This document shows positions 49,201-60,711 of a DNA stretch of 64,000 nt, piece after piece. The DNA lies in NCBI GenBank assembly GCA_026874595.1, contig CM049311.1, positions 50,659,676 through 50,723,675 on the forward strand, written 5' to 3'. Origin of the DNA: Sipunculus nudus (lineage: Eukaryota > Annelida > Sipuncula > Golfingiida > Sipunculidae). The position numbers and the translations under genes are program-made. The notes beneath the pieces are model-generated. The model saw nothing but the letters and a program-made list of their open reading frames with translations. It made no database searches and was not told the origin of the DNA. The first letter of the stretch is position 1. Every line of letters begins with the position of its first letter.

Positions 49201-52200
49201 TGCGCTTGCGATTCATGGGGGCCTCTTCGCTGGCCGCTGTCATATCAACTCCCCCTGGCGGCAGTCTTGGCAACTGTTAAGGTAGCAAATAGCTGCTATT
49301 TGCGCCTGCGATTCATGGGGGCCCCTCTGGCAGCCCGCTCTTTGTCCACTCCCCCTGGCGGCAGTCTTGACAACTTTTAAGGTAGCAAATAGCTGCTATT
49401 TGCGCTTGCGACTCATGGGGGCCTCTCTGTCTGGCCGCTCTCATATCCACTCCCCCTGGCGGCAGTCTTGGCACCTTTTAAGGTAGCAAATAGCTGCTAT
49501 TTGCGCTTGCGATTCATGGGGCCTACTCTGGCCGCCCGCTCTGTGTCCACTCCTCCTGGCGGCAGTCTTGACACTTTTTATGGTAGCAAATAGCTGCTAT
49601 TTGCGCTTGCGACTCATGGGGGCCTCTCTGTCAGGCTGTTCTCATTTCCACTCCCCCTGGCGGCAGTCTTGGCAACTGTTAAGGTAGCAAATAGCTGCTA
49701 TTTGCGCGTGCGATTCATGGGGCCCCCTCTGGCCGCTGTCATATCCACTCCCCCTGGCGGCAGTCTTGGCAACTTTTAAGGTAGCAAATAGCTGCTATTT
49801 GCGCTTGCGATTCATGGGGGCCTCTTCGCTGGCCGCTCTCATATCAACTCCCCCTGGCGGCAGTCTTGGCAACTTTTAAGGTAGCAAATAGCTGCTATTT
49901 GCGCGTGCGATTCATGGGGGCCCCTCTGGCAGCCCGCTCTGTGTCCACTCCCCCTGGCGGCAGTCTTGACAACTTTTAAGGTAGCAAATAGCTGCTATTT
50001 GCGCTTGCGACTCATGGGGGCCTCTCTAACGGCCGCTCTCTGTCCACTCCCCCTGGCGGCAGTCTTGGCAACTGTTAAGGTAGCAAATAGCTGCTATTTG
50101 CGCGTGCGATTCGTGGGGCCCCCTCTGGCAACCCGCTCTGTGTCCACTCCCCCTGGCGGCAGTCTTGACAACTTTTAAGGTAGCAAATAGCTGCTATTTG
50201 CGCTTGCGACTCGTGGGGTTCTCCCTGTCTGGCCGCTGTCATATCCACTCCCCCTGGCGGCAGTCTTGGCAACTTTTAAGGTAGCAAATAGCTGCTATTT
50301 GCGCTTGCGATTCATGGGGCCCCTGTGGCAGTCCTGTCTCATGTCCACTCCCCCTGGCGGCAGTCATAACGCTCAATGCAATGCTACTATAAATTTTACC
50401 CCCTCCTAATTTTTTAGGGTAGCAAATAGCTGCTATTTGCGCGTGCGACTCATGGGGCCCCCTCTGTCTGTCCACTCTTATGTCCACTCCCCCTGGTGGC
50501 AGTCTTGACATATTTTATGGTAGCAAATAACTGCTATTTGCGCTTGCGACTCGTGGTGACCCCTCTGCCAGGCCGCTGAGATCTCCTCTCCCCCTGGCGG
50601 CAGTCTTCACAACTTTTATGGTAGCAAATAGCTGCTATTTGCGCGTGCGATTCATTTGGGCCCCTGTGGCAGGCTTTGAGATCTCCACTCCCCCTGGTGG
50701 CAATCTTAACTCTCAATGCGATGCTACTAAAAATTTTACCCCCTCCTAAATTTTTAGGGTAGCAAATAGCTGCTATTTGCGCGTGCGATTCATAGGGCCC
50801 CTGTGGCAGTCCTGTCTCTTGTCCACTCCCTCTGGAGGCAATCTTAACTCTCAATGCGATGCTACCAGAAATTTTACCCAGTCTTAAATTTTTTAGGGTA
50901 GTAAATAGTTGCTATTTGCGCGAGCGACTCATGGGGTTCTCCCTGTCTGGCCGCTGTCATATCCACTCCCCCTGGCGGCAGTCTTGGCAACTTTTAAGGT
51001 AGCAAATAGCTGCTATTTGCGCTTGCGATTCATGGGGCCCCTGTGGCAGTCCTGTCTCATGTCCACTCCCCCTGGCGGCAGTCATAACGCTCAATGCAAT
51101 GCTACTATAAATTTTACCCCCTCCTAATTTTTTAGGGTAGCAAATAGCTGCTATTTGCGCGTGCGACTCATGGGGCCCCCTCTGTCTGTCCACTCTTATG
51201 TGCACTCCCCCTGGTGGCAGTCTTGACATATTTTATGGTAGCAAATAACTGCTATTTGCGCTTGCGACTCGTGGTGACCCCTCTGCCAGGCCGCTGAGAT
51301 CTCCTCTCCCCCTGGCGGCAGTCTTCACAACTTTTATGGTAGCAAATAGCTGCTATTTGCGCGTGCGATTCATTTGGGCCCCTGTGGCAGGCTTTGAGAT
51401 CTCCACTCCCCCTGGTGGCAATCTTAACTCTCAATGCGATGCTACCAAAAATTTTACCCCCTCCTAAATTTTTAGGGTAGCAAATAGCTGCTATTTGCGC
51501 GTGCGATTCATAGGGCCCCTGTGGCAGTCCTGTCTCTTGTCCACTCCCTCTGGAGGCAATCTTAACTCTCAATGCGATGCTACCAGAAATTTTACCCAGT
51601 CTTAAATTTTTTAGGGTAGCAAATAGTTGCTATTTGCGCGAGCGATTCATGGGGGCCCCTCTGTCTGCCTGCTCTCATATCCACTCCCCCTGGCGGCAGT
51701 CTTGGCAACTTTTAAGGTAGCAAATAGCTGCTATTTGCGCTTGCGATTCATGGGGGCCTCTTCGCTGGCCGCTTTCATATCAACTCCCCCTGGCGGCAGT
51801 CTTGGCAACTGTTAAGGTAGCAAATAGCTGCTATTTGCGCGTGCGATTCATGGGGGCCCCTCTGGCAGCCCGCTCTTTGTCCACTCCCCCTGGCGGCAGT
51901 CTTGACAACTTTTAAGGTAGCAAATAGCTGCTATTTGCGCTTGCGACTCATGGGGGCCTCTCTGTCTGGCCGCTCTCATATCCACTCCCCCTGGCGGCAG
52001 TCTTGGCACCTTTTAAGGTAGCAAATAGCTGCTATTTGCGCTTGCGATTCATGGGGCCTACTCTGGCCGCCCGCTCTGTGTCCACTCCTCCTGGCGGCAG
52101 TCTTGACACTTTTTATGGTAGCAAATAGCTGCTATTTGCGCTTGCGACTCATGGGGGCCTCTCTGTCAGGCTGTTCTCATTTCCACTCGCCCTGGCGGCA

Positions 52201-52665
52201 GTCTTGGCAACTGTTAAGGTAGCAAATAGCTGCTATTTGCGCGTGCGATTCATGGGGCCCCCTCTGGCCGCTGTCATATCCACTCCCCCTGCCGGCAGTC
52301 TTGGCAACTTTTAAGGTAGCAAATAGCTGCTATTTGCGCTTGCGATTCATGGGGGCCTCTTCGCTGGCCGCTCTCATATCAACTCCCCCTGGCGGCAGTC
52401 TTGGCAACTTTTAAGGTAGCAAATAGCTGCTATTTGCGCGTGCGATTCATGGGGGCCCCTCTGGCAGCCCGCTCTGTGTCCACTCCCCTTGGCGGCAGTC
52501 TTGACAACTTTTAAGGTAGCAAATAGCTGCTATTTGCGCTTGCGACTCATGGGGCCCCAGTGACTGGCCGCTCTCATTTCACTCCCCCTGCCGGCAACCT
52601 TAACATTAATGCGATGCTCTTATAAATTTTATCCCCTCCCAATTTTTTGTAGGATACTACAGGCT
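46248..52665. repeat. ~100-bp satellite with GCAAATAGC-T-GCTATTTGC dyad
   Basis: More than 60 units of about 96-102 bp. In pieces the unit is GGCGGCAGTCTTGGCAACTT, TTAAGGTAGCAAATAGCTGC, TATTTGCGCGTGCGATTCAT, GGGGGCCCCTCTGG and CCGCTC...CCACTCCCCCT. The 19-bp core is a perfect inverted repeat with a one-base centre. Some units have a longer insert with CTCAATGCRATGCTAC and TTTTACCCCCTCCTAA. Higher-order copies are visible: 50239-50854 and 50957-51572 match at 718-bp spacing, and 47124-47444 matches 50534-50854. The last units decay by about 52665. Confidence 0.97.
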
Positions 52666-52784
52666 GCCAAAGCTTCCAGCAATCCCCCCCCGGCACTAAT
52701 GAGAAACTGCCTGCGAAAAATCGAAAAGTCCAATAAGCTTAACTACAGGCCGCTACCGAAAACCGACAGTTCCCCGCCTATCTC
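52666..52784. repeat. Broken edge of the right inverted end segment
   Basis: GAAAACCGACAGTTCCCCGC at about 52763-52782 is the inverted complement of the edge of the left end segment (29296-29315). It is separated from the rest of the right copy by the foldback element. Confidence 0.85.
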
Positions 52785-53006
52785 GGCATTTGGGAGGTAT
52801 TAAACAGTTGTGAATAGACCATGAAGACGCGTCTTACTGAACACAATCCTCAGTCGACATACATAGAGCATGAAACCACAGGAAATTTAAAGCATTAACT
52901 AGAGAATTACTGGTACGTGGCACTTACTTAATCTGAGTTTAGGCAGTACAGCAAGACCATGGTATTACAAGGACAGATATACAGTTTTTTTCTTTTTTTT
53001 TATGAA

Positions 53007-53258
53007 TCACCCAATGAAATACCCACATTCTTGCTCTATCACCCGATCAAATACCCACACACGATGCTCTATTACTAGCAAATATACATAAGGCCTTGGT
53101 TGTGGTTTTTCCGCATGTACTGTTATTTCATTTATATACATTATCTGGGTAATACGGCATAAAATGACCTTTCTCGAAAGTACAGCATGCATGAGATGTA
53201 TATAAAACCAGAGTACCAGTACACACAGGAATGGGTAGACATTCCTGTAGGAGAACAC
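53007..53258 (-). other. Open frame in left foldback arm, shared with right arm
   Basis: 83 codons reading outwards, ending VIEQECGYFIG. The right arm carries the same frame as part of a 134-codon frame at 56221-56625. Shared blocks are MHAVLSRKVILC, TQIMYINEITVHAEK and PRPYVYLLVIEHRVWVFDR. No known family is recognised. Because the outer arms are almost identical in DNA, sharing alone does not show that it is a gene. Confidence 0.25.
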
Positions 53259-53578
53259 AATAAAGTTGCCAATTGTGGTTCCTTCCCAGAATCTAAAATT
53301 TTGATTCTACAGAATATATTGCTTGAAATACATCTTATCTATCATGATCTATCTCATGATGGCCAACCCATAATAGTAAATGATCAATGCTGAAAACTAA
53401 AAGGCCATCAGTTCTTGACATTCTTGGTGTTTATGCTTCGCCAATTAGTTTAGTGTTTTATAGTGAAATATCCTAAAAACTTTGTTCACATTTCTATTTT
53501 TTACAAGTAATGTTAGGGAACTGAAGGAATTAGATGTCTTATATTTTAGTTGTGGGTGAAATGATTGTTGAAGTAATG

Positions 53579-56059
53579 GTGGCAGTGCTGATTGTTCAGG
53601 ATGTGGTGCAGGTAATATCAATGAATCCAGTATTGTTCACAAAAACTGCAATAATGACACCGATCATCAGCATGTTAATGATGCAAAAATAAACTTGCAA
53701 CCGAAGTATAAGCACAGCAAGAAGGCGAGATGCCAAGTCCGCCTAACAGGCTTTACCTCTCACTTCCGTGCTATATAACCTTTTACACTAGTCATAACAT
53801 AAAAGCAGAAAGTCTTGAATGTAATGTCTAAATGTAATTCAATAAAGTTTAGAATATGATAAATTGTAACTTTATCACTTTACATGGATCCAGAGAAACT
53901 ACTGACCTGGAAAGGGTCACTGTCATCTATTCTCATAGCTTTCCCGGGAATGGAAACCGGGTATAGCCAGCACAGAGATCAAAGTCTATTACCACTCGAC
54001 TCCTATGTTCCATGTTCTCAGTGATTAGCTCTTTATTTAAACATTGCGTCCAAAGACATTTCTTTCCTTTGCCTAAAATCAGCTATAATCTTTGGGCAAA
54101 AGGTTCTCACATGTACTCCCTGAGGATCCAGTCACCTCTTGGTCCACATATGTTCCTGGTGTCCAATGTCCATGGGGAAGTAAATAATTTTCTTCTCAGT
54201 AAGACCCAAATTGAAGTGGTATAGAAAATTGGTAGTGTCCTTTGTCATATAAAGAGATTAAGACACTAATTTACTTACATCATGCAATGAAAATACATCT
54301 TAAACCTAGAAATGCACAAGTCGCGGTAATGCATAAGTGAGAAAAATATGTCATTTAACCTTAACAAGACCCCGAACAGACCTAGGAAATTAAGTTATCA
54401 GTACCTGGGAGTATACAAGTGTCAGGGCTTACACCAAGAAAATAACCCTTTTAGATCCATCAGTGGAAAACAAATTTTTTTAGGATTGTAAAGCTGACCA
54501 TTTGTCAATGATTCTTCAAAGTTAGGTAATCTCTGATGAACTTATTTAGCAAATCCCATTCAGTCATGTCGCACCAGCAGCTTTATGTTACTATGTATAA
54601 CCCTTTCAGGCATGGGCCACGTTGATAAACAGCAGCAGCGCCCGTCATGTTACTTGTCTCTGGCCTCTTCAGCTAATTCTCTCACATTTCCAATTAAACA
54701 AATAATCTGGTTTTTTTTCCAGAAAAAAAACTAATTCTTGCTCATAATAATTTAATAAAATGTGTATGTTATACTTTTACAGTTGGTCACAACTTACCTG
54801 AAAAGGGGGCTCAAACTGCTTTGACGTCAGCAAGACACGCCACAAATGTCACTTAAAATTCGAAGGGCCTATAACATAAACAGTACTGGACATTTTATTT
54901 AACCTATGAAGCAAGATATAGGTTTTCTTTAATTTATGCTGTGGTACCACCATGTGATAATTCCTGTGCACACAATTCATTAGTTTTAATTGAAGTGCAA
55001 TGCTCCTAAGTTTTTCAGGGTCACCTGCCGATATTCTGTAGATGAATTTGGCAAGTAGGGCCATACCAGGTCACATTTGGGTTTTTAGGGAGATTTCTAA
55101 GATTGTAATACATGTTGTGCTTACTCGTTAGAATTTCAACGGATATCAGGCGGCTATTAAGTTCATTATAAATATTAATAAACACCAACGTCCAGGAATC
55201 ACTCCAATCTAAAAGATAGATGTTTGAGGATTTGGCTTCAGAAGTATACACACATTCTCAAATGCAGTTTGACTAGATCTGTAAACAAGCAATGTTTGGC
55301 CAAGTTTATCAATTTGTGACTGTCCTGTGACAACTCTGATAGTATAGTACTGACTTTCTGGGCATAAGGAACTTTGACTAATGTGATTCGTGCAATGGAC
55401 TTCGCTATCCAGAATGCTAGATTCTGGGAAATAGGTGCTTCCATTTTAATCAAATGCACATCTTAAATAGATTATGTGATGATTATATCGCACAAGACCT
55501 GAAAGTTGTACATTGAAGCTCAAGCAGACGATAATCTTTTGTTGGCAATAAAGAAATTCTCATGTCCACTTTGTACAGCTGCCAATACCTCTGTGTACCC
55601 TGTCTGTGACAGAGTGAAACCTATGTAAGCCGTGCAAAACGTATGGTTTAAGGGGTATTAAAGAGATATTGTATTCCAGAACATGGCAGTAAATTTGAAA
55701 ACTTACGGAAGCAAGACTATGTAAGTGTGTTCTTACGTTCAATTAAATTATACCTGATCATAAGCATAATCATATATTATTCGAATAGCATGCAGCTTTA
55801 TTATTTCTCCACGTAATACAAATTTGTTTATCACTTAGTTGTGGTTTTATGCTCTGTATGCAGTGAATCGCACACATCGGGTACATATACACTGGTATTA
55901 AATGCTCCCCTGTCTATATAAGGATAATAAACAAGAACTTATAAAGGAATATAATACAAAACCAATAAAAGATATTAAAAGTTTTCATGATGATACTAAA
56001 ATTTATTGAAATTTGCATACTTTCCCCATAATTTCACGGTAGGATGAATACTTTTACTT
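53579..56059. other. Interior of foldback element; no gene established
   Basis: Four consecutive short minus-strand frames (55742 down to 54849) abut or overlap in different phases, which could be a decayed longer coding region. None shows a domain I recognise. The rest is AT-rich. Confidence 0.4.
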
Positions 56060-56220
56060 CATTACTTCAACAAACATTTCATCCACAATAAAACATAACA
56101 CATCTAATTCCTTCAGTTACCTGACGTTACTTGTAAAAATAGAAATACGAACACAACTTTCAGGATACGTGTATTTCCCTATAAAACCAATAACTAACTG
56201 AAGAAGCATAAAAACCAAGA

Positions 56221-56625
56221 GTGTCAATGACTGATGGCTTTTGTGCTTTTGGTATTGATCAACTATTAAGGGTTGACCATCATGAGATAGATAATATGTG
56301 TCTCAAACAAAATATTCTGTTGAATCAAAATGTTAGATACTGGGAAGAAACTACAGTTGGCAACATTATTGAGTTTTGTTACAGGAATGTCTTCCCATTC
56401 CTGTGTGTACTGGTACTCTGCTTTTGCCAAGTAAATCCCATGCATGCTGTACTTTCGAGAAAGGTCATTTTATGCCTTATTACCCAGATAATGTATATAA
56501 ATGAAATAACAGTACATGCGGAAAAACAACAACCAAGGCCTTATGTATATTTGCTAGTAATAGAGCATCGTGTGTGGGTATTTGATCGGGTGATAGAGCA
56601 AGAATGTGGGTATTTCATTGGGTGA
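56221..56625 (+). other. 134-codon open frame in right foldback arm
   Basis: The frame starts MSMTDGFCAFGIDQ and ends VIEQECGYFIG. The aligned left arm has a stop and several replacement changes in the upstream half, such as NQNVRYWEETT versus NQNFRFWEGTT. That gives no sign of protein-level selection. No family is recognised. Confidence 0.25.
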
Positions 56626-56846
56626 TTCATAAAAAAAAGAAAAAAACTGTATATCTGTCCTTGTAATACCATGGTCTTGCTGTACTGCCTAAACTCAGAT
56701 TAAGTAAGTGCCACGTACCAGTAATTCTCTAGTTAATGCTTTAAATTTCCTGTGGTTTCATGCTCTATGTATGTCGACTGAGGATTGTGTTCAGTAAGAC
56801 GCGTCTTCATGGTCTATTCACAACTGTTTAATACCTCCCAAATGCC

Positions 56847-57236
56847 AAGGACATAGATGTCTCAAGTGTCTCAGGTTACCATGATGTAAGAAAATCATTG
56901 ATATTTTATGAAATATGCCCATTTTACCCCAGATTTTCATGTTAAGGAGAAAACTATTTTTTTCTCAATCTGGAAACCTATTTCATTGGATTCCTTGACC
57001 AAGAAAATGTATATTTTGACACAACATTTGTCATTATAGCTGTAACAGCAGCAAGCATATGGGGTTTGGAGTATTTTCGGCGGCCATTTTGAATAATTTG
57101 CATATATTTCACATACTAAGGGAGATCTAACTTGTGTCTTTGGATAAATTTATTCCTATGACCCTAAGGTACTTTTGTGCCAAAGGGGACCTTTGCATCA
57201 TGAAATGAAGTCAAAAGTCACTTAACCCACCTACTA
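56847..57236 (+). repeat. Right inverted end segment of the composite element
   Basis: This is the inverted complement of 28882-29280 with about 90 percent identity by eye. It includes GATGTCTCAAGTGTCTCAGG, GGATTCCTTGACCAAGAAAA and TTGCATCATGAAATGAAGTC. The left copy has a short extra stretch near 28900-28913. Confidence 0.92.
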
Positions 57237-57654
57237 TAAGAAAACTTTTTAAATAAACATATTTATATATATTAACACCTTTATTGTCTGCGTGACACTT
57301 ATCAAATATATAACAACTCAGAAATTGCACCAAAGTCTTTTTTTCTAATTATTAATATACAATCGAACCTGTCCTATGCGACCACCCAAGGGACTGGACA
57401 CAAGTGGTTAGGAACTGCATAAATTCAGATGAGGTATGACCGAAGCATGCATATAAGTAGGCCTGCCACGTTTACACGTTTAAACGACTCCGTTTTCATT
57501 AATTTCTGTCATCGTTTACAGAACGACAGACCATTTACACGAAAGTTAATTATACATTCTGTCAGTCCGCTTACATTTTCGGTAAATCTCCGTTTAGCTC
57601 CTTAATTATTCGACCCTGCCTCATGTGTATGTCCCTTCGATCAAACGGCAACCC
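57237..57654. other. No gene or repeat recognised
   Basis: AT-rich sequence between the right end segment and the Gypsy relic. Confidence 0.5.
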
Positions 57655-58870
57655 TGTTTTAGCGGCCCCCTGTCCTCGAATTTCTGGATTCGTCACACAT
57701 GGTGCATGGTGACGCAAAACTCGACTCCGATTTTTCAATTATGTCTATAACTCTAACATCTCGCTGATCTCTGTCAAACGGAACAAGATACGGTTTCGTC
57801 TTCACTATGTATCGGAAGTGAGTCGAATGTTCATTCGATGACATCGGTGGGTTTGGGAATATCTGTAAACACTTCCCCATCGATTTAGCCAATCATGAAT
57901 CTCGCGCTGCTGTCGCTTGGCTATAGCTCTGCAGTGATTTGCACGTCGCAAGTAGAGTAGCTACGCACTGTCGATGGTAACAATATATGAAAATGTTCTA
58001 GCTCTCCGACCAAGGGAGATTCGGATTCACAATCAATTCTGTTCTTGTACGGTTCGTCCATGCTCACGGTTACTTCCGCTAAGACATGCGGAGGTTCAGT
58101 TCTTGTCTTAATCATGGGTCACGACCTGCAGAACTCTGCTATATTGCCCTACGTGCTCTTTTGTTCGATCTTCCTCTTGAAGGCCCAACCTTATCGCTTC
58201 GTGGCCCTTTATAATTACATCCGACAGTAACGACTTGAAAACCCCTATACTCGATCCATCCGGATCACCGCGTTTATCTCGCGCAATCCTGGCTAAACAG
58301 CCGTTTTTAACCTGGAAAATGCTTTCACTTCCGCAAGCAGGATTAGCAAGCTTCCGGTACGTAGCTTACGACTGATCTTCTTCCTGTGCCTTTAAAAATT
58401 GACTCACATCAACGACAGGACTGGCTTATTGTAAACTTCGCGTCGGCGACTCCCTCTTACGTGCAGCGGCACGTGTTTCTGTGACGAACGTCGCCTCCGG
58501 TGGTGACTCTACGCTGTCACTTACTGTGTCTGAATTCCGATCAGACGGCCATGTCAGGTTCGCATTGTTCGGATGCCGCGCTCCCGAAACGTATCCTAGC
58601 TCCAAGTCACAAACGGGATCTCCGATTACCATCACCTAAATAGTCCCCACACAAAAGGGACAATCCACACTAATCATGGCTGCAGGAAAACGCCCAACCG
58701 AGCAATCAAACAACCGACACATGACGTTGTGCCCGGTGAAATGGTCCGGATCCACATACGCGCTCCTGCCGAAAAGCACCCGCAATCGCTCGACACTTTT
58801 GCTGCCTTGCCATTCACTTACTCCTCAAAATTGGGTACAGTACTAACGCCCTCTTCTAGAGCATTCAATC
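57655..58870 (-). pseudogene. Ty3/Gypsy retrotransposon pol relic (protease to RT)
   Basis: The minus strand encodes broken pieces of a Ty3/Gypsy polyprotein in the correct order. Near 58625-58720, RLFDCSVGRFPAAMISVDCP and, after one stop, VMVIGDPVCDLELGYVSGAR resemble the region at the end of the protease. Next comes a linker with TETRAAARKRES (about 58440-58480). Further on, VFTDIPKPTDVIE and, after a frameshift, HSTHFRYIVKTKPYLVPFDR (about 57785-57870) match the approach to RT, usually written DVPGLTDVIEH...KPYPVPF. The last piece, IIEKSESSFASP, corresponds to IEPSSSPWASP. No RT catalytic motif, RNase H, integrase or LTR was found. It is an inactive fragment. Confidence 0.75.
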
Positions 58871-60711
58871 CGAATGATTGACACTGTTTATCCAAATCTG
58901 GATTAACTGACTGACGGTTTCCGTCTCGGACTCCCGGACAACCGTTGGCAATAACTCGGGATTACGCTTCGGTTTAACCCCCCCCCCCCCCCCCCCGACT
59001 ACTGTAAGGCCTAGCCCCACGCAGTTCAAAAGCTGAAGGCAACGCTTGTGGGTAGACCTTGGCCCAGACCTGGGACTGGTCTGTTTACATTCACGCGATT
59101 TATGTCATATACCGTTACAAGTGTAGCAAAGTATGCCTCCCGATGGCTTAATCAACTTATCACGTGATCCGCGATCTACATCACTTTTCTGGATATTTGC
59201 TGCCCTACGCAGGGAGCATTATTCCTGGAGCTCACCGTATAACTGTGTAGGCAGTGGGCCTCCGTATATCGCTAGGCCATCTCTGCCATGCCATTTATAT
59301 CATAACAATGTTTCTCTTTCAGAAACACAGTACTCTCTTTACACAGCGCTTTACCTATAGGCGTACTACCTATATCGTAAGCACTGTTTGTTTTGACCTC
59401 GTATCCTGAATCTCTACATCAGAGGGGACTTTTGGTCCAAACAGATGAAACCCTGTGCTGGAAGACCAGCCAAGTGAGGAATACACGGAGCTAATGTTGT
59501 TCATTTCGTTTTGAGTGACAGCTCATCTCCCCGGCAACAGTTTGAACAGACCTAAGGCTCAGAGAGAATGGCCCCGTCGAGTGCCTGTCGAGTGTTTGTT
59601 GATATGCATTTGGTTAGCCGTGACACCAGACTCAGTAGGCAATCGGATAATTGGGCTGGTAAGCCCACTCGAGTCATAATACTAGTAATATGGAGGAATG
59701 TATCGCAGTGGTCTTGCATCTGGTTGCATTCATATTGTGATAAAAGGCCCAGAATCTCAATATTATGCTAAGAGTGGTGAATAAACACAATGGTATACAT
59801 GTGTGCTCACAACCCAAACTGAAACACCGTCTCCATGGACACGGGTCATTTCCTGTATTGCCTGCAAGTTCCCTGCGTCCCGTAACCCGTGCGAGCCATG
59901 CTTGTGTTCATGCGGTCATAAATTCAACAAACATGCCGAGGGGTTTACCAATGAGCTGGGTTAATCAGGAACTTTTCTCGCTTATATTTGGTATTATTAA
60001 AAAGGACACAAAAAAATGCTAACGAATGGTCTGGTTAATGTTGATTGACAGTGCACCTATAGGCAATGAAGCGTTGGTAGAAATGACGAAAATATTTGCA
60101 TCTTCATAAGGCCTTATAATGCGATCCTCAGACTTAGATGTAATGACACGCTGGCGCAAGTAATCTGGTCGTAATGACAGAGAGGAGATATGACGCTGGC
60201 ATTTGGTTGGCTGCTAGGCACATAAGCAGTTTTTTTCAGCAGTGTTCAGCAATTTGGTGTTTAAGTGCATCATAAAAGGTCAAAGCAGGCAGCGGGAAAA
60301 TCAGTAGCTTCTTTAGAAGCACAAGATTTCCGCTGCCTCGGGAGCGTAAAACACAGAGAGATCCTTGCTGCAAGAATTCAAATACTATTCGCGCATTAGC
60401 AAGACGACTAACATTTGAAATCATCCCCGACGCCTGCTCTCTCCAGCCAATGATCTAAGTACCCGATAGTCGTAACGCGATCTGACAGGGAGTCTCGCCA
60501 TGCTCTGGCCTTTAAGTACGAAACTTGTCACAATATACTTCCTAAGTCATCTGGTAACGCTTTAAAAGCTCTAACATCAGCTTATCGTAGTTAATGGGAT
60601 CGCGAACGGCTAACTCTGAATCAAGTGCCTTAGCATGCAACAATGGACTTAAGTATAAAACCCATGAAACTCTCCCTGGGGTAGTTTTGACACAACTCTA
60701 AGCTTTCAAAT
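58871..60711. other. No gene recognised; poly(C) run
   Basis: A C run of about 18 lies at 58979-58996. Short open frames show no domain. Confidence 0.5.

Larger units (their letters stand above)
52785..56846. mobile_element. 4.06 kb foldback element with ~790-bp inverted arms
   Basis: The arms at 52785-53578 and 56060-56846 are inverted copies of each other. They begin GGCATTTGGGAGGTATTAAA at the left and end with its complement at the right. Identity is very high in the outer 450 bp and falls to roughly 80 percent inwards. The element splits a copy of the end segment whose intact form is at 29280-29315, so its insertion point is known to within a few bases. The 2.5 kb interior has short frames only. 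Long arms and a non-coding centre fit foldback-type elements, but the superfamily is unknown. Confidence 0.88.
28882..57236. mobile_element. Candidate ~28.4 kb composite element with inverted ends
   Basis: A segment of about 430 bp at the left (28882-29315) recurs as its inverted complement at the right (56847-57236, plus 52763-52784 beyond an inserted foldback element). On the inner side of each lies an array of GTAGCAAA-type repeats. The ends read TA|GTGGGTGAGTTAAG on the left and, inverted, TA|GTAGGTGGGTTAAG on the right, compatible with a TA duplication but only weakly. The interior holds a 77-bp satellite, two nested insertions and no recognisable gene apart from a pogo fragment. An equally allowed explanation is two separate insertions of one satellite-carrying repeat in opposite orientation. 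Confidence 0.5.

Noticed and set aside
46754-51815. Open frames up to 106 codons with VANSCYLRLR or ESHAQIAAICY repeats
   Set aside because: They are translations of the ~100-bp satellite on both strands.
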